From positions 310,001 through 374,000 of the forward strand of contig NZ_JAJSDQ010000004.1 in the NCBI RefSeq assembly GCF_021272345.1: 64,000 nucleotides of DNA, read 5' to 3'. Below the pieces are notes generated by a model, which worked only from the letters and a program-made list of their open reading frames with translations, was not told where the DNA came from and did no database searches. Positions 8,569 through 15,833 of the stretch are shown here, piece after piece (within the stretch, counting starts at the first letter, position 1; every line of letters begins with the position of its first letter). The translations under genes were made by a program, and so were the position numbers. The stretch is from Ornithinimicrobium sediminis (GTDB lineage: Bacteria; Actinomycetota; Actinomycetes; Actinomycetales; Dermatophilaceae).

Positions 8569-9039
8569 GTGAGCACTCACAGCCTGACCGTCCGCCGCAC
8601 TGTCCACGCCCCCGTGGAGCAGGTGTGGGCCGTCCTCACCGACCTCGACCATGCCGAGGAGCGGCTGACCAACGTGACCGGGGTGCGGGTCCTCACCGAC
8701 GGCCCGTACGCCGTGGGCACCCGGTGGCGGGAGACGCGCAAGATGCTCGGCGTCGAGACGACCGAGGAGATGTGGGTCGCCGAGAACGACCCCCTGCGCA
8801 GCACCGTGATCGAGGCCTCATCCGGGGGCACCGACTACCGCACCGTGTTCACCCTGAAGCCGCTCGGGGAGCGGTCCACCGAGCTGACCATGCAGTTCTC
8901 CGGCGAGAACGGTGACGCGCCGACCGGCGTGCGCAAGGCCCTCGGCAAGGCGATGGGGTCGCTGGGTCTGCGGCTGACCCGCCGGACGATCGAGCGTGAC
9001 CTCGATGACATCGCGGCCGCAGCCGCCACCCCTGTGTGA
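8569..9039 (+). CDS. SRPBCC family protein (START/Bet v1-like)
   Basis: 156-residue hydrophobic-cavity protein of the polyketide cyclase/START-like superfamily. It opens with TVRRTVHAPVEQVWAVLTDL, the typical first strand and helix, and ends with a long amphipathic C-terminal helix. The ligand and role are unknown. GTG 8569 is chosen for the GAGGAG ribosome site at 8558-8563. TACACT at 8532-8537 is a plausible -10 element. It lies 44 bases after the BtuF-like gene, so independent initiation is likely, and is followed by a strong hairpin. Confidence 0.8.
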   Translation: MSTHSLTVRRTVHAPVEQVWAVLTDLDHAEERLTNVTGVRVLTDGPYAVGTRWRETRKMLGVETTEEMWVAENDPLRSTVIEASSGGTDYRTVFTLKPLGERSTELTMQFSGENGDAPTGVRKALGKAMGSLGLRLTRRTIERDLDDIAAAAATPV

Positions 9040-9092
9040 GCCCCGGGACGCCCGCCCCCGAGGGCACCCGCGTGCCCCCGCGTGCCCGATGC

Positions 9093-9130
9093 GCGCTCCG
9101 GTGTCGGTTTCGAAGGCGACACCGGAGCGC
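9093..9130. terminator. Hairpin terminator between convergent genes
   Basis: Perfect 14-base inverted repeat GCGCTCCGGTGTCG / CGACACCGGAGCGC around a 10-base loop, placed between the SRPBCC gene and the convergent lipoprotein gene. No T-tract; bidirectional use likely. Confidence 0.8.
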
Positions 9131-9163
9131 ACATCGGTCACGGGGACTGCTGGGCCGAGGGCC

Positions 9164-10225
9164 TCAGCGGCCGGCGGGCACCTCGACCCGGTCGAGGCCT
9201 CCGACGCCGACGGAGAGCAGGCTCTCCCCGGTCAGCGGCAGGATGCCCTGCGTCGTGGCGCGCACGTCGGCGAGCTCCCCGCCCTGCTCGGCCGCGAAGC
9301 CGCCGTCGGGCAGCTGCACACCCGTGAGCCAGTCCACCGCAGGCTGCACGTCCTCACCCAGCGCCGCCAGGGCCGACGCCGCCAGGCCGGTGGTGTTGAC
9401 GGCCGAGAAGCCCTGCCACGAGCCGTCCTCGGCCTGCTCGCTCAGCAGGTAGCCGCGAGCGGTCACGACGGCGTCGACCGCACCGTCCTGGTCGAGGACC
9501 CCGCTCAGTGCGGAGACCGCCAGGGCCGTGGAGTCGAGGTCGGGGGTGTACTCCCCCTCGTTGTCGAACCCGAAGGAGCCGGTCTCGGCGTCCTGGAGCG
9601 CGACCAGGTTGTCGACGGCCGCCTGCGGCACCTCGGCCTCCGCCCGGACCAGACCCAGCACGCAGAGCGACTGGGTGTAGGCGCCGGCGAACTCGCCGCA
9701 CTGCCCGGTGTCGTCGATGGACTCCACGACGATCTCGGTGAGGTCGAGGCCCCCGAAGTCGGTGGGGTCCTGACCCGCCGCGGCGACAGCGACCGCCAGG
9801 CTGCCGGCGGCCGGGCCGTTGCCCTCGGTGTAGGCCGGGGCCTGCTCGGCGAGCCAGTCGGCCATGGCCGCCACCTCGCTGTCGTGGCCGCCGGCAGCAG
9901 CGAGGGCGATGAGGCCGTCGACGGTCAGGCTGCCCTCGTCCTCGGGGAAGTGCGAGCCCTCCTCGAGCTGACCAGCCAGGAAGCCTGCCGCCGCGGCCGC
10001 CGACTCCTCGGCGCCGGCCGGGGCGGCGGAGGTCGTGCCGACGTCGTCGGACCCGGCGGTGGCGTCGCCGGTGTCGTCGGCGGTGTCCCCGCCGGGCTCG
10101 GCCGCCGTCTCGGCGGTGGCGTTGCCGGCGCCCGGGTCGGTGGTGGACTCCTCGGCACAGGCCGCGGTGCCGAGGGTGAGCAGGAGCGCCAGCGCGAGAG
10201 CGGGGCGACGGATGGAGCGAGACAT
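9164..10225 (-). CDS. Secreted lipoprotein with prenyltransferase/squalene-cyclase-like repeats, under B12 riboswitch
   Basis: 353 residues. A signal peptide (RRPALALALLLTLGTAAC) ends in a lipobox-like Cys at about residue 23, followed by an acidic Gly/Thr/Ala-rich disordered linker to about residue 80. An all-helical alpha/alpha-barrel-type domain follows with recurrent DGSW/DGGF-type turns: AETGSFGFD, AEDGSWQGF and LPDGGFA. Two cysteines (GQCGEF and QSLCVLG) may form a disulfide. The repeats are those of terpene cyclases, but the DXDD and DDXXD catalytic motifs are not seen. Transcobalamin and intrinsic factor use the same barrel to bind cobalamin. A cobalamin riboswitch sits directly upstream, so a surface cobalamin-binding role is the best inference. 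The DUF4430-like second domain of those proteins is absent. Confidence 0.75.
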   Translation of the reverse strand: MSRSIRRPALALALLLTLGTAACAEESTTDPGAGNATAETAAEPGGDTADDTGDATAGSDDVGTTSAAPAGAEESAAAAAGFLAGQLEEGSHFPEDEGSLTVDGLIALAAAGGHDSEVAAMADWLAEQAPAYTEGNGPAAGSLAVAVAAAGQDPTDFGGLDLTEIVVESIDDTGQCGEFAGAYTQSLCVLGLVRAEAEVPQAAVDNLVALQDAETGSFGFDNEGEYTPDLDSTALAVSALSGVLDQDGAVDAVVTARGYLLSEQAEDGSWQGFSAVNTTGLAASALAALGEDVQPAVDWLTGVQLPDGGFAAEQGGELADVRATTQGILPLTGESLLSVGVGGLDRVEVPAGR

Positions 10226-10251
10226 GAAGGACCTTTCGGCAGAAAGGGTCC
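10226..10251 (-). promoter_or_regulatory. Shine-Dalgarno-sequestering hairpin (riboswitch expression platform)
   Basis: Reading the minus strand, GGACCCTTTC (10251-10242) pairs across TGCC with GAAAGGTCC (10237-10229), with one unpaired base. The right arm contains the AAAGG ribosome site directly before the ATG at 10225. A stem covering the ribosome site suggests translational control by the upstream riboswitch. Confidence 0.6.
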
Positions 10252-10329
10252 AAGGTTCCGGTGACCGGGGGACGGCAGGCAGCGAGGCACGGCGCACCCA
10301 GGGCTCGGACCCGCAGACCACGACGGGAT

Positions 10330-10480
10330 GGTTCGAGCCAAGACCTCCCCCGGGCATTCCGGCTCGGCGCCACCGCGGTGTGCGCGCCGCTGCACGGCAC
10401 GCTCTCGGTGGCACCTCACGGTTGCGGGTCAGCGCCGGGTTCGCACCGGTCTTCCCCCGACGAAAGGCTTGTCCGCGCAT
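10330..10480 (-). ncRNA. Cobalamin riboswitch
   Basis: The minus strand carries the conserved core: GGGGGAAGACCGGTGCGAAC, then CCGGCGCTGACCCGCAACCG, a paired J region, and a B12-box-like AGCCGGAATGCCCGG near 10352-10366. The order and spacing match the adenosylcobalamin-type aptamer (Rfam cobalamin family). The exact outer boundaries are estimated. It is followed by about 100 bases and the SD-masking hairpin before the lipoprotein gene at 10225. Confidence 0.9.
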
Positions 10481-10556
10481 CGTAGCGGAGCCCCGGGGCC
10501 GACCTGTGCCACGTGCCGGGACGTCACCCGCGCTGCGGGCAGGTAGCGTCGGAAGG

Positions 10557-11342
10557 GTGCGGCTGGCCACCTGGAACACCCACCACGGCCTCGTCACCGA
10601 CGACGGTCCGGTGGACAACCACGCCCTGGCCTCGGCTGCCGCCGCGCTGGATGCCGACGTGCTGGCCCTGCAGGAGGTCGACCTGGGGCAGCCACGCTCC
10701 GACCATGCGCACCAGGCCGCGGACCTGGCGGCGGCCACCGGTGCCCATGACTGGCGCTACGCGCCCGCCCTCGTCGGCACACCTCCGTGGCGCTGGCGCC
10801 ACGCACACGGCGACGCGCACCATGCCCACGGCGCGGACGACGCCGCCGACCACCACCCGGCATACGGCGTCGCCCTGCTGTCCCGGCACCCGGTGCGTCA
10901 GTGGCACACGCTGCGTATGGCGCCCGCACCCGTGCGCGTGCCGGCCTCGCTCCCCCGCAGCGGACCGCTGTGGTGGATGGGCGACGAGCCTCGGGCGGCC
11001 GTGGCCGCCGTGGTGGACACCCCGCACGGCACGATGACCGTCGTGACGGCGCACCTCTCCTTCGTGCCGGGGCCCAACCTGCTGCAGCTGCGCCGACTGT
11101 CCCGCTGGGTGCGCACGCTGCCCGGGCCGCGGGTGCTGCTGGGCGACCTCAACCTGCCGCCCTCGGTCGTGGGCCGGGTCTCGGGCTTCGAGGTGCTGGC
11201 ACGCGCTCGCACCCACCCGTCCCACGGACCCCGCATCCAGCTCGACCACGCCCTCGGTCACGGCTCCCCGCCGGAGGTGCGGCACGCGGTCACCCGTCGG
11301 CTGGCGCTGTCCGACCACCTGGCCCTGGTCCTGGACATCTAA
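10557..11342 (+). CDS. Endonuclease/exonuclease/phosphatase family protein
   Basis: 261-residue EEP-fold (DNase I/APE1-like) hydrolase. Metal and catalytic motifs in order are TWNTHHG (N), LALQEVDLGQPRSDH (E), VTAHLSFVPG (H), LLGDLNLPP (D..N) and the final LSDHLALVLD (DH pair). A His-rich insert (HAHGDAHHAHGADDAADHH, about residues 81-99) is unusual and could bind metal. The substrate (DNA, phospholipid or phosphoinositide-like) is not predictable. GTG 10557 (VRLATWNTHHG) is chosen; TAGCGT at 10544-10549 would make it leaderless. Confidence 0.85.
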   Translation: MRLATWNTHHGLVTDDGPVDNHALASAAAALDADVLALQEVDLGQPRSDHAHQAADLAAATGAHDWRYAPALVGTPPWRWRHAHGDAHHAHGADDAADHHPAYGVALLSRHPVRQWHTLRMAPAPVRVPASLPRSGPLWWMGDEPRAAVAAVVDTPHGTMTVVTAHLSFVPGPNLLQLRRLSRWVRTLPGPRVLLGDLNLPPSVVGRVSGFEVLARARTHPSHGPRIQLDHALGHGSPPEVRHAVTRRLALSDHLALVLDI

Positions 11343-11406
11343 CCAGTTCGGACGCGGTGCGCACATTTCAAGATGCGCGATATCACGATCTGGTTACGTT
11401 TATGCA

Positions 11407-11604
11407 TTGTCCACTCCCACCTCGGGGGAGGCCCACGCCCGAACCCCCGTCCTCCTCCTCGTCCAGGACCACCACGTCCGCGTCATCCACGCCACCACCG
11501 GCGAGCTCCTCCGCGAGCTCACCATCGACCCCACCAGGACCTACCAACCCCTGAACCCACAGGAAACCCCCGAGCCGGGGGCTCGGGGGTTTCCTATGTC
11601 CTGA
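11407..11604 (+). pseudogene. 3' remnant of an IS481-family transposase
   Basis: 65 codons open from a TTG. VLLLVQDHHVRVIHATTGEL followed by LRELTIDPTRTYQP matches the extreme C terminus of IS481-type transposases, after the DDE catalytic core. No DDE domain, helix-turn-helix or terminal inverted repeats are found, so the rest has been lost. The 60 bases before it (about 11350-11410) are markedly AT-richer than the surroundings. The end of the frame runs into a terminator hairpin. A functional short peptide is unlikely. Confidence 0.7.
11561..11595. terminator. Hairpin terminator
   Basis: AGGAAACCCCCGAGC / GCTCGGGGGTTTCCT inverted repeat with a short CGGGG loop region. The arm ends in TTTCCT on the plus strand and mirrors on the minus strand, so it may terminate both the remnant's region and transcription through tRNA-Ser(CGA). 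Confidence 0.8.
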
Positions 11605-11617
11605 GACAGGACAATGG

Positions 11618-11704
11618 CGGTGGCGGTGGGATTTGAACCCACGGAGGACTTGCGCCCTCACACGCTTTCGAGGCGTGCTCCTTAGGCCGCTCGGACACGC
11701 CACC
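11618..11704 (-). tRNA. tRNA-Ser (anticodon CGA)
   Basis: 87 bases. Acceptor GGTGGCG/CGCCACC, anticodon stem CACGC/GCGTG around CTCGAAA with CGA complementary to 11668-11670, a long variable arm and GGGTTCAAATCCC T-arm. CCA is encoded (11617-11615). It lies 10 bases downstream of tadA on the same strand, so the two could be co-transcribed. Confidence 0.97.
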
Positions 11705-11714
11705 GCAGAGCAGG

Positions 11715-12227
11715 CTACCCGAGGCGCTGCGCCGCGAAAAATCGCAGGAGCGCCTCCGCGCACTCGGTCTCCAGCACGCCCCCCACCACCTCAGGGCGGT
11801 GCAGCACGCGGCGGTCACGGGCCAGGTCCCACACCGAGCCGCAGGCTCCGGCCTTGGGGTCGAAGGCGCCGAACACGATGCGGTCCACGCGTGCCAGCAC
11901 CGCGGCACCGGCACACATGGCGCACGGCTCCAGGGTCGCCACGAGGGTGCAGCCCTCGAGCCGCCAGCTGCCCCGGGCCCGCCCCGCCGCCCGCAGGGCC
12001 ACCACCTCGGCGTGCCCCGTCGGGTCGCCGTCCTCCTCACGGAGGTTGTGCCCCCGGCCGACCTCGACGCCCTCGGCGTCCAGCACGAGGGCCCCGACCG
12101 GCACGTCGCCGCCGGTCGCGGTGCCGGCGGCGACGTCGAGCGCCGTACGCATCCAGCCGGCATACCGTTCCTGCCCCCAGCCGGGCAGGCTGGGGCCGGG
12201 CGGCGACGGTGTGCGGTCAGGGCTCAC
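11715..12227 (-). CDS. tadA: tRNA adenosine(34) deaminase
   Basis: Zinc cytidine-deaminase-fold enzyme that converts A34 to inosine in tRNA-Arg(ACG), a gene for which lies at 22939-23011. 170 residues. Zinc/catalytic motifs are PTGHAEVVALR (His and proton-shuttle Glu) and LEPCAMCAGA (two Cys), in the usual order and spacing. GTG 12227 gives a 25-residue Pro-rich N-terminal extension; an internal ATG (MRTALDVAAG, codon 26) would give a more typical start. It is divergent from upp with 17 bases between starts, so their promoters overlap. Confidence 0.93.
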   Translation of the reverse strand: MSPDRTPSPPGPSLPGWGQERYAGWMRTALDVAAGTATGGDVPVGALVLDAEGVEVGRGHNLREEDGDPTGHAEVVALRAAGRARGSWRLEGCTLVATLEPCAMCAGAAVLARVDRIVFGAFDPKAGACGSVWDLARDRRVLHRPEVVGGVLETECAEALLRFFAAQRLG

Positions 12228-12244
12228 GTGTGTAAGTTTCCCGT

Positions 12245-12883
12245 ATGCGCGTCCACGTTGCCGACCACCCGCTCATCGCCCACAAGCTGACCTACCTGCG
12301 GGACAGGCGCACGGACACCCCGACGTTCCGCAGGCTGGCCGACGAGCTGGTCACGCTGCTGGCCTACGAGGCCACCCGCGAGGTGCGGGTCGCTCCCTTC
12401 GACATCGACACACCCGTGGCACCGACGACGGGCATCCACCTGGCCAACCCCAAGCCGCTGGTGGTGCCGATCCTGCGCGCCGGCCTCGGGATGCTCGACG
12501 GCATGATGCGCATGCTGCCGACCGCCCAGGTGGGCTTCCTCGGCATGGAGCGCAACGAGCAGACGCTCGAGGCGACGACCTACGCCCACCGGCTGCCCGA
12601 TGACCTGGACCGGCGCCAGTGCTACGTGCTCGACCCGATGCTGGCCACCGGCGGCACGCTGGCCGCGGCCATCCACTACCTGGTCGACCTGGGCGCCGAC
12701 GACATCACCGCGATCACGCTGCTCTCCGCCCCGGAGGGGATCGAGCGGCTCCGCCAGGCGGTCCAGGAGATCGTGCCGCCGATCACCCTCGTCACCGGGG
12801 CCGTCGACGAGCGGCTCAACGAGCAGGGCTACATCGTCCCGGGCCTGGGCGACGCCGGGGACCGTCTCTACGGCGTCGTCTGA
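12245..12883 (+). CDS. upp: Uracil phosphoribosyltransferase
   Basis: Salvages uracil with PRPP to give UMP in the cytoplasm. 212 residues, normal length. The N-terminal [29 protein letters not shown] (uracil-side loop) and PRPP-binding loop [15 protein letters not shown] are intact, and the C terminus is [17 protein letters not shown] at 12232-12237 stands about 7 bases before ATG 12245, so the mRNA is probably leaderless. The aminotransferase gene follows after 10 bases and is likely co-transcribed. Confidence 0.97.
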   Translation: MRVHVADHPLIAHKLTYLRDRRTDTPTFRRLADELVTLLAYEATREVRVAPFDIDTPVAPTTGIHLANPKPLVVPILRAGLGMLDGMMRMLPTAQVGFLGMERNEQTLEATTYAHRLPDDLDRRQCYVLDPMLATGGTLAAAIHYLVDLGADDITAITLLSAPEGIERLRQAVQEIVPPITLVTGAVDERLNEQGYIVPGLGDAGDRLYGVV

Positions 12884-12893
12884 GAGGCAGCCC

Positions 12894-14048
12894 GTGCCCC
12901 CCTCCCAGCGGTCGGACATCGAGCCCTTCCACGTCATGGAGGTGCTCAAGGCCGGCGCCGAGCGTCAGCGCACGCACGGTGACGTCCTCATGCTCTGTGC
13001 CGGGCAGCCCTCGACCCCCGCCCCGGCGGTGGTCCGTGCCGCTGCGGCGCGTGCCCTCGAGGACGAGGTGCTCGGCTACACGGAGTCGACCGGCATCCTG
13101 GCCCTGCGCGAGGCGGTCGCCGCGCACCACCGTGACTGGTACGACGTCGACGTCCACGCCGACGACGTCGTGGTGACCACGGGCTCCTCCGGTGCCTTCT
13201 CCACCCTCTTCCTCGCTGCCTTCGACGTGGGCGACACGGTGGCGATGACCAGGCCCGGCTACCCGGCATACCGCAACACGCTCACGGCACTCGGCTGCCG
13301 CGTGCTCGAGCTCGACTGCGGACCGCAGACCCGCTACCAGCCGACCGTCGCCATGCTCGAGGAGCTGCCCGAGCCGCCGGCCGGTCTCATCCTCGCCAGC
13401 CCGGCCAACCCCACCGGCACCGTCATCGACCCCGGCGAGCTTGCCGCCATCGCACGGTGGTGCGAGGCGAGCGGCTGCCTGCTCATCAGCGACGAGATCT
13501 ACCACGGCCTCACCTACGGCCGCGAGGCCGCCAGCGCCTGGCAGACCTCGCGCTCCGGGGTCGTCGTCGGGTCGGTGAGCAAGTACTTCTCCATGACCGG
13601 ATGGCGCCTCGGCTGGGCGCTGGTGCCGCACGGGCTGCGCCGGCCCATCGAGGTGCTCGCGCAGAACCTCACCATCTGCCCACCCGCGATCGCGCAGTAT
13701 GCCGCGGTGCCGGCCTTCGGGGCGAGCGCCCATGAGGAGCTCGCCGGGCACGTGCGCAGGTATGCGGACAACCGGGAGCTGCTGCTGCGACGGCTGCCCG
13801 CGCTGGGCATCCGCTCCTACGCACCCCCCGACGGCGCCTTCTACGCCTGGTGCGACATCGGGCACCTGACGGACGACTCGGTGACCTGGTGCCGCGAGCT
13901 GCTGGAGCAGACCGGGGTGGCGCTGACCCCGGGCGTGGACTTCGACACGGTGCGCGGCGGGCGGATGATGCGCCTCAGCTTCGCGGGCTCGACGGCCGAG
14001 GTCGACGAGGCGCTGGACCGGATGGCCGGCTCGCCGCTGCTGCACTGA
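12894..14048 (+). CDS. Pyridoxal-phosphate-dependent class I/II aminotransferase
   Basis: Fold-type I aminotransferase of 384 residues. The cofactor site includes GSSGAFSTLFLAAFD, ASPANPTGTVID, LLISDEIYHGL (Asp/Tyr) and the Schiff-base lysine in VGSVSKYFSMTGWRLGW. RLSFAGS carries the conserved substrate-carboxylate Arg. Related enzymes act on aspartate, alanine or aromatic amino acids; specificity is not clear. GTG 12894 is preferred because GAGAGG (12882-12887) overlaps the upp stop, giving a tightly linked pair. Confidence 0.9.
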   Translation: MPPSQRSDIEPFHVMEVLKAGAERQRTHGDVLMLCAGQPSTPAPAVVRAAAARALEDEVLGYTESTGILALREAVAAHHRDWYDVDVHADDVVVTTGSSGAFSTLFLAAFDVGDTVAMTRPGYPAYRNTLTALGCRVLELDCGPQTRYQPTVAMLEELPEPPAGLILASPANPTGTVIDPGELAAIARWCEASGCLLISDEIYHGLTYGREAASAWQTSRSGVVVGSVSKYFSMTGWRLGWALVPHGLRRPIEVLAQNLTICPPAIAQYAAVPAFGASAHEELAGHVRRYADNRELLLRRLPALGIRSYAPPDGAFYAWCDIGHLTDDSVTWCRELLEQTGVALTPGVDFDTVRGGRMMRLSFAGSTAEVDEALDRMAGSPLLH

Positions 14049-14160
14049 CCTGCGTGACGTCGTCTCGACTGGCGCCGTCGGCGTGCCTGCGGTAAGGACG
14101 CGACCCCTGCTGCCATGATGTGCGGGACGTCTGACGCCCGCCCGCACCCAGGAGCCCCGC

Positions 14161-14328
14161 ATGCCCGCCAAGATCAAGCAGATCCTGCTGTGGCTGCTGT
14201 TCGCCTTCCTCATCTACGCGGTCGTCACCAGCCCGGACCGGGCGGCCGACATCGTGGAGGCCGTGTGGGACATCATCGTGCAGGGCTTCTCCAGCATCGG
14301 GCAGTTCTTCCAGGCGCTGATGGACTGA
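14161..14328 (+). CDS. Small single-pass membrane protein
   Basis: 55-residue protein starting MPAKIKQILLWLLFAFLIYA: a basic start, one TM helix (about residues 8-23), then a second amphipathic/hydrophobic stretch (DIVEAVWDIIVQGFSSIGQF). An AGGAG ribosome site (14150-14154) stands 6 bases before the ATG. The stop lies 2 bases before the GTG of the PH-domain gene, so the two are translationally close. I recall this pair as conserved in actinobacteria. Function unknown; it may be an accessory subunit of the PH-domain membrane protein. Confidence 0.75.
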   Translation: MPAKIKQILLWLLFAFLIYAVVTSPDRAADIVEAVWDIIVQGFSSIGQFFQALMD

Positions 14329-14330
14329 CC

Positions 14331-15086
14331 GTGCTCGGGTCGACCAGCACCGTCTCCGGGGTCAAGCTCAGCAGCCGCATCCTGGAGCGCTACCTGCTGC
14401 GTGGCGAGGAGGTCGTGGTCGCGACCCGGCACCACTGGGCCAAGCTGGCCGAGCCCGTGGCCACGGCTGTCGCGGGGTTCCTGGTCGTCGCCTGGGTGGG
14501 CCCGGTCCTGGAGCGCTCCCTCGGTGAGCCGGCGCTGTGGCTGTGGTGGCTGTGGTTCGCCCTGGTCGCACGGATGGGCTGGAAGCTGCTGGAATGGCGC
14601 AACGAGTGGTTCGTCGCCACCGACAAGCGGCTGCTCAAGACCTACGGCCTGATCACCCACAAGGTGGCGATGATGCCGCTGGGCAAGGTCACCGACATGA
14701 ACTACGGCCGGTCGATCTTCGGCCGGTTCCTGGGCTACGGCACCTTCCTCATGGAGTCGGCCGGCCAGGACCAGGCCCTGCGCGAGATCACCTGGGTGCC
14801 CGAGCCCGACACCACCTACCGCTCGATCTGCGACATCATCTTCGGCCCCGGCAAGGGACGCTACGACAGCGACGACAGCCTGGCCCGCGACGAGCCACCG
14901 CACGACGGGGGGAAGCAGCCTGACCGGCACCGCGACACCGGTGCCGACACCGGCACGGACGACGGGCCCGGGTGGGAGGTCTCCCAGGCCGGCGACGCGG
15001 CCTACACCCCCGTGCCGGCCCGCCGGCGCAGCGTGCGGCCGGTGGCGGACGACGACGACATCACCGGTCCCCTGCCGGGCTGGTAG
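14331..15086 (+). CDS. PH-domain (bPH2-like) membrane protein
   Basis: 251 residues. Two TM helices (about 45-62 and 66-84, around VATAVAGFLVVAWVGPVLE and ALWLWWLWFALVAR) precede a bacterial PH domain (WFVATDKRLLKTYGLITHKV, LGKVTDMNYGRSIFGRFLGY, about 92-165). A hydrophilic, Asp/Arg-rich disordered tail completes the protein. Bacterial PH2 proteins are mostly uncharacterised and membrane associated. GTG 14331 begins 2 bases after the stop of the small membrane protein, implying coupling. The tail ends just before the convergent YgjV gene (9-base gap). Confidence 0.82.
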   Translation: MLGSTSTVSGVKLSSRILERYLLRGEEVVVATRHHWAKLAEPVATAVAGFLVVAWVGPVLERSLGEPALWLWWLWFALVARMGWKLLEWRNEWFVATDKRLLKTYGLITHKVAMMPLGKVTDMNYGRSIFGRFLGYGTFLMESAGQDQALREITWVPEPDTTYRSICDIIFGPGKGRYDSDDSLARDEPPHDGGKQPDRHRDTGADTGTDDGPGWEVSQAGDAAYTPVPARRRSVRPVADDDDITGPLPGW

Positions 15087-15095
15087 GACCTCCGG

Positions 15096-15710
15096 TCACA
15101 CCAGGTCGAGGGCCCAGTGCGGGCCCTCCTGACGGAAGCCGATGCGCGCGTAGTAGGGCGCGACCATGCCGGCGGGGGTGAGGACCTTGCGGTAGCCCCG
15201 TGAGGTGAAGACCTCCGAGGTGCGGTAGACGAACTCCCCCGGCGAGAGGTCCCGGTAGCGGGGCGTGACGTAGTCGAGCACGACCTGGGCCACCCCGTCA
15301 CCGGCGTCGCGCACCAGCACCACTCCGACCGTCTCGTCCCCCCGGACGACCAGGAAGGACGCGTGGCCGGCGGCGGGGTCGTGGACGAAGCCGGGGTTGT
15401 GCCGGACGATGTCCTCCCGGTGGACCGCCAGGACGTGCGCCAGGTAGCGGTCGTCCGGGTCGACCTCGATGACGCTGTAGGACCGCTCGTCGTGCCGGGT
15501 GCTCAGCATCCGCCACAGGTAGACGACGTTGATGAGGGCGAGCACGACGTTGAGCCCCACCATCGGCCAGACCCCGACGACCCAGTTGTAGCCGATCAGG
15601 ACCAGGCAGCCGACGAGGTTGATGAGGCGCAGGCGCACCACGCGGGTCTGCAGCAGGGAGACGACCAGCACGGCCGAGCCCGTCCACCCGATGATCTCGA
15701 TCAGCTCCAT
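15096..15710 (-). CDS. YgjV-type inner-membrane protein with GNAT-like C-terminal domain
   Basis: 204 residues. The N-terminal third has about three TM helices of the YgjV family (IIGWTGSAVLVVSLLQTRVV, RLINLVGCLVLIGYNWVVG, MVGLNVVLALINVVYLWRML). The C-terminal part (about 75-204) resembles an acetyltransferase fold: ASFLVVRGDETVGVVLV, then a strand/helix with YRTSEVFTSRGYRKVLTP and a terminal YYARIGFRQEG. A membrane-tethered acyltransferase is a plausible reading, but no activity is known. ATG 15710 starts the membrane part; the longer frame is antisense to def and is rejected. Confidence 0.75.
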   Translation of the reverse strand: MELIEIIGWTGSAVLVVSLLQTRVVRLRLINLVGCLVLIGYNWVVGVWPMVGLNVVLALINVVYLWRMLSTRHDERSYSVIEVDPDDRYLAHVLAVHREDIVRHNPGFVHDPAAGHASFLVVRGDETVGVVLVRDAGDGVAQVVLDYVTPRYRDLSPGEFVYRTSEVFTSRGYRKVLTPAGMVAPYYARIGFRQEGPHWALDLV

Positions 15711-15833
15711 GAGGGGCAGGGTATGCCGCACAGGCCGTCGCCCGTGCACCGTCACCGGCCGTGCCAGGATTCCGTGCCCGCTCGCGCCCGCACCTAGACT
15801 CGTCCGGCACACTTCAGACGACGAGGAGTTGAC

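Noticed and set aside
9164-10225. Terpene/squalene cyclase of a biosynthetic cluster
   Set aside because: Catalytic DXDD/DDXXD motifs are not visible, it carries a lipoprotein signal, and no isoprenoid genes are adjacent; the cobalamin riboswitch gives a better context.
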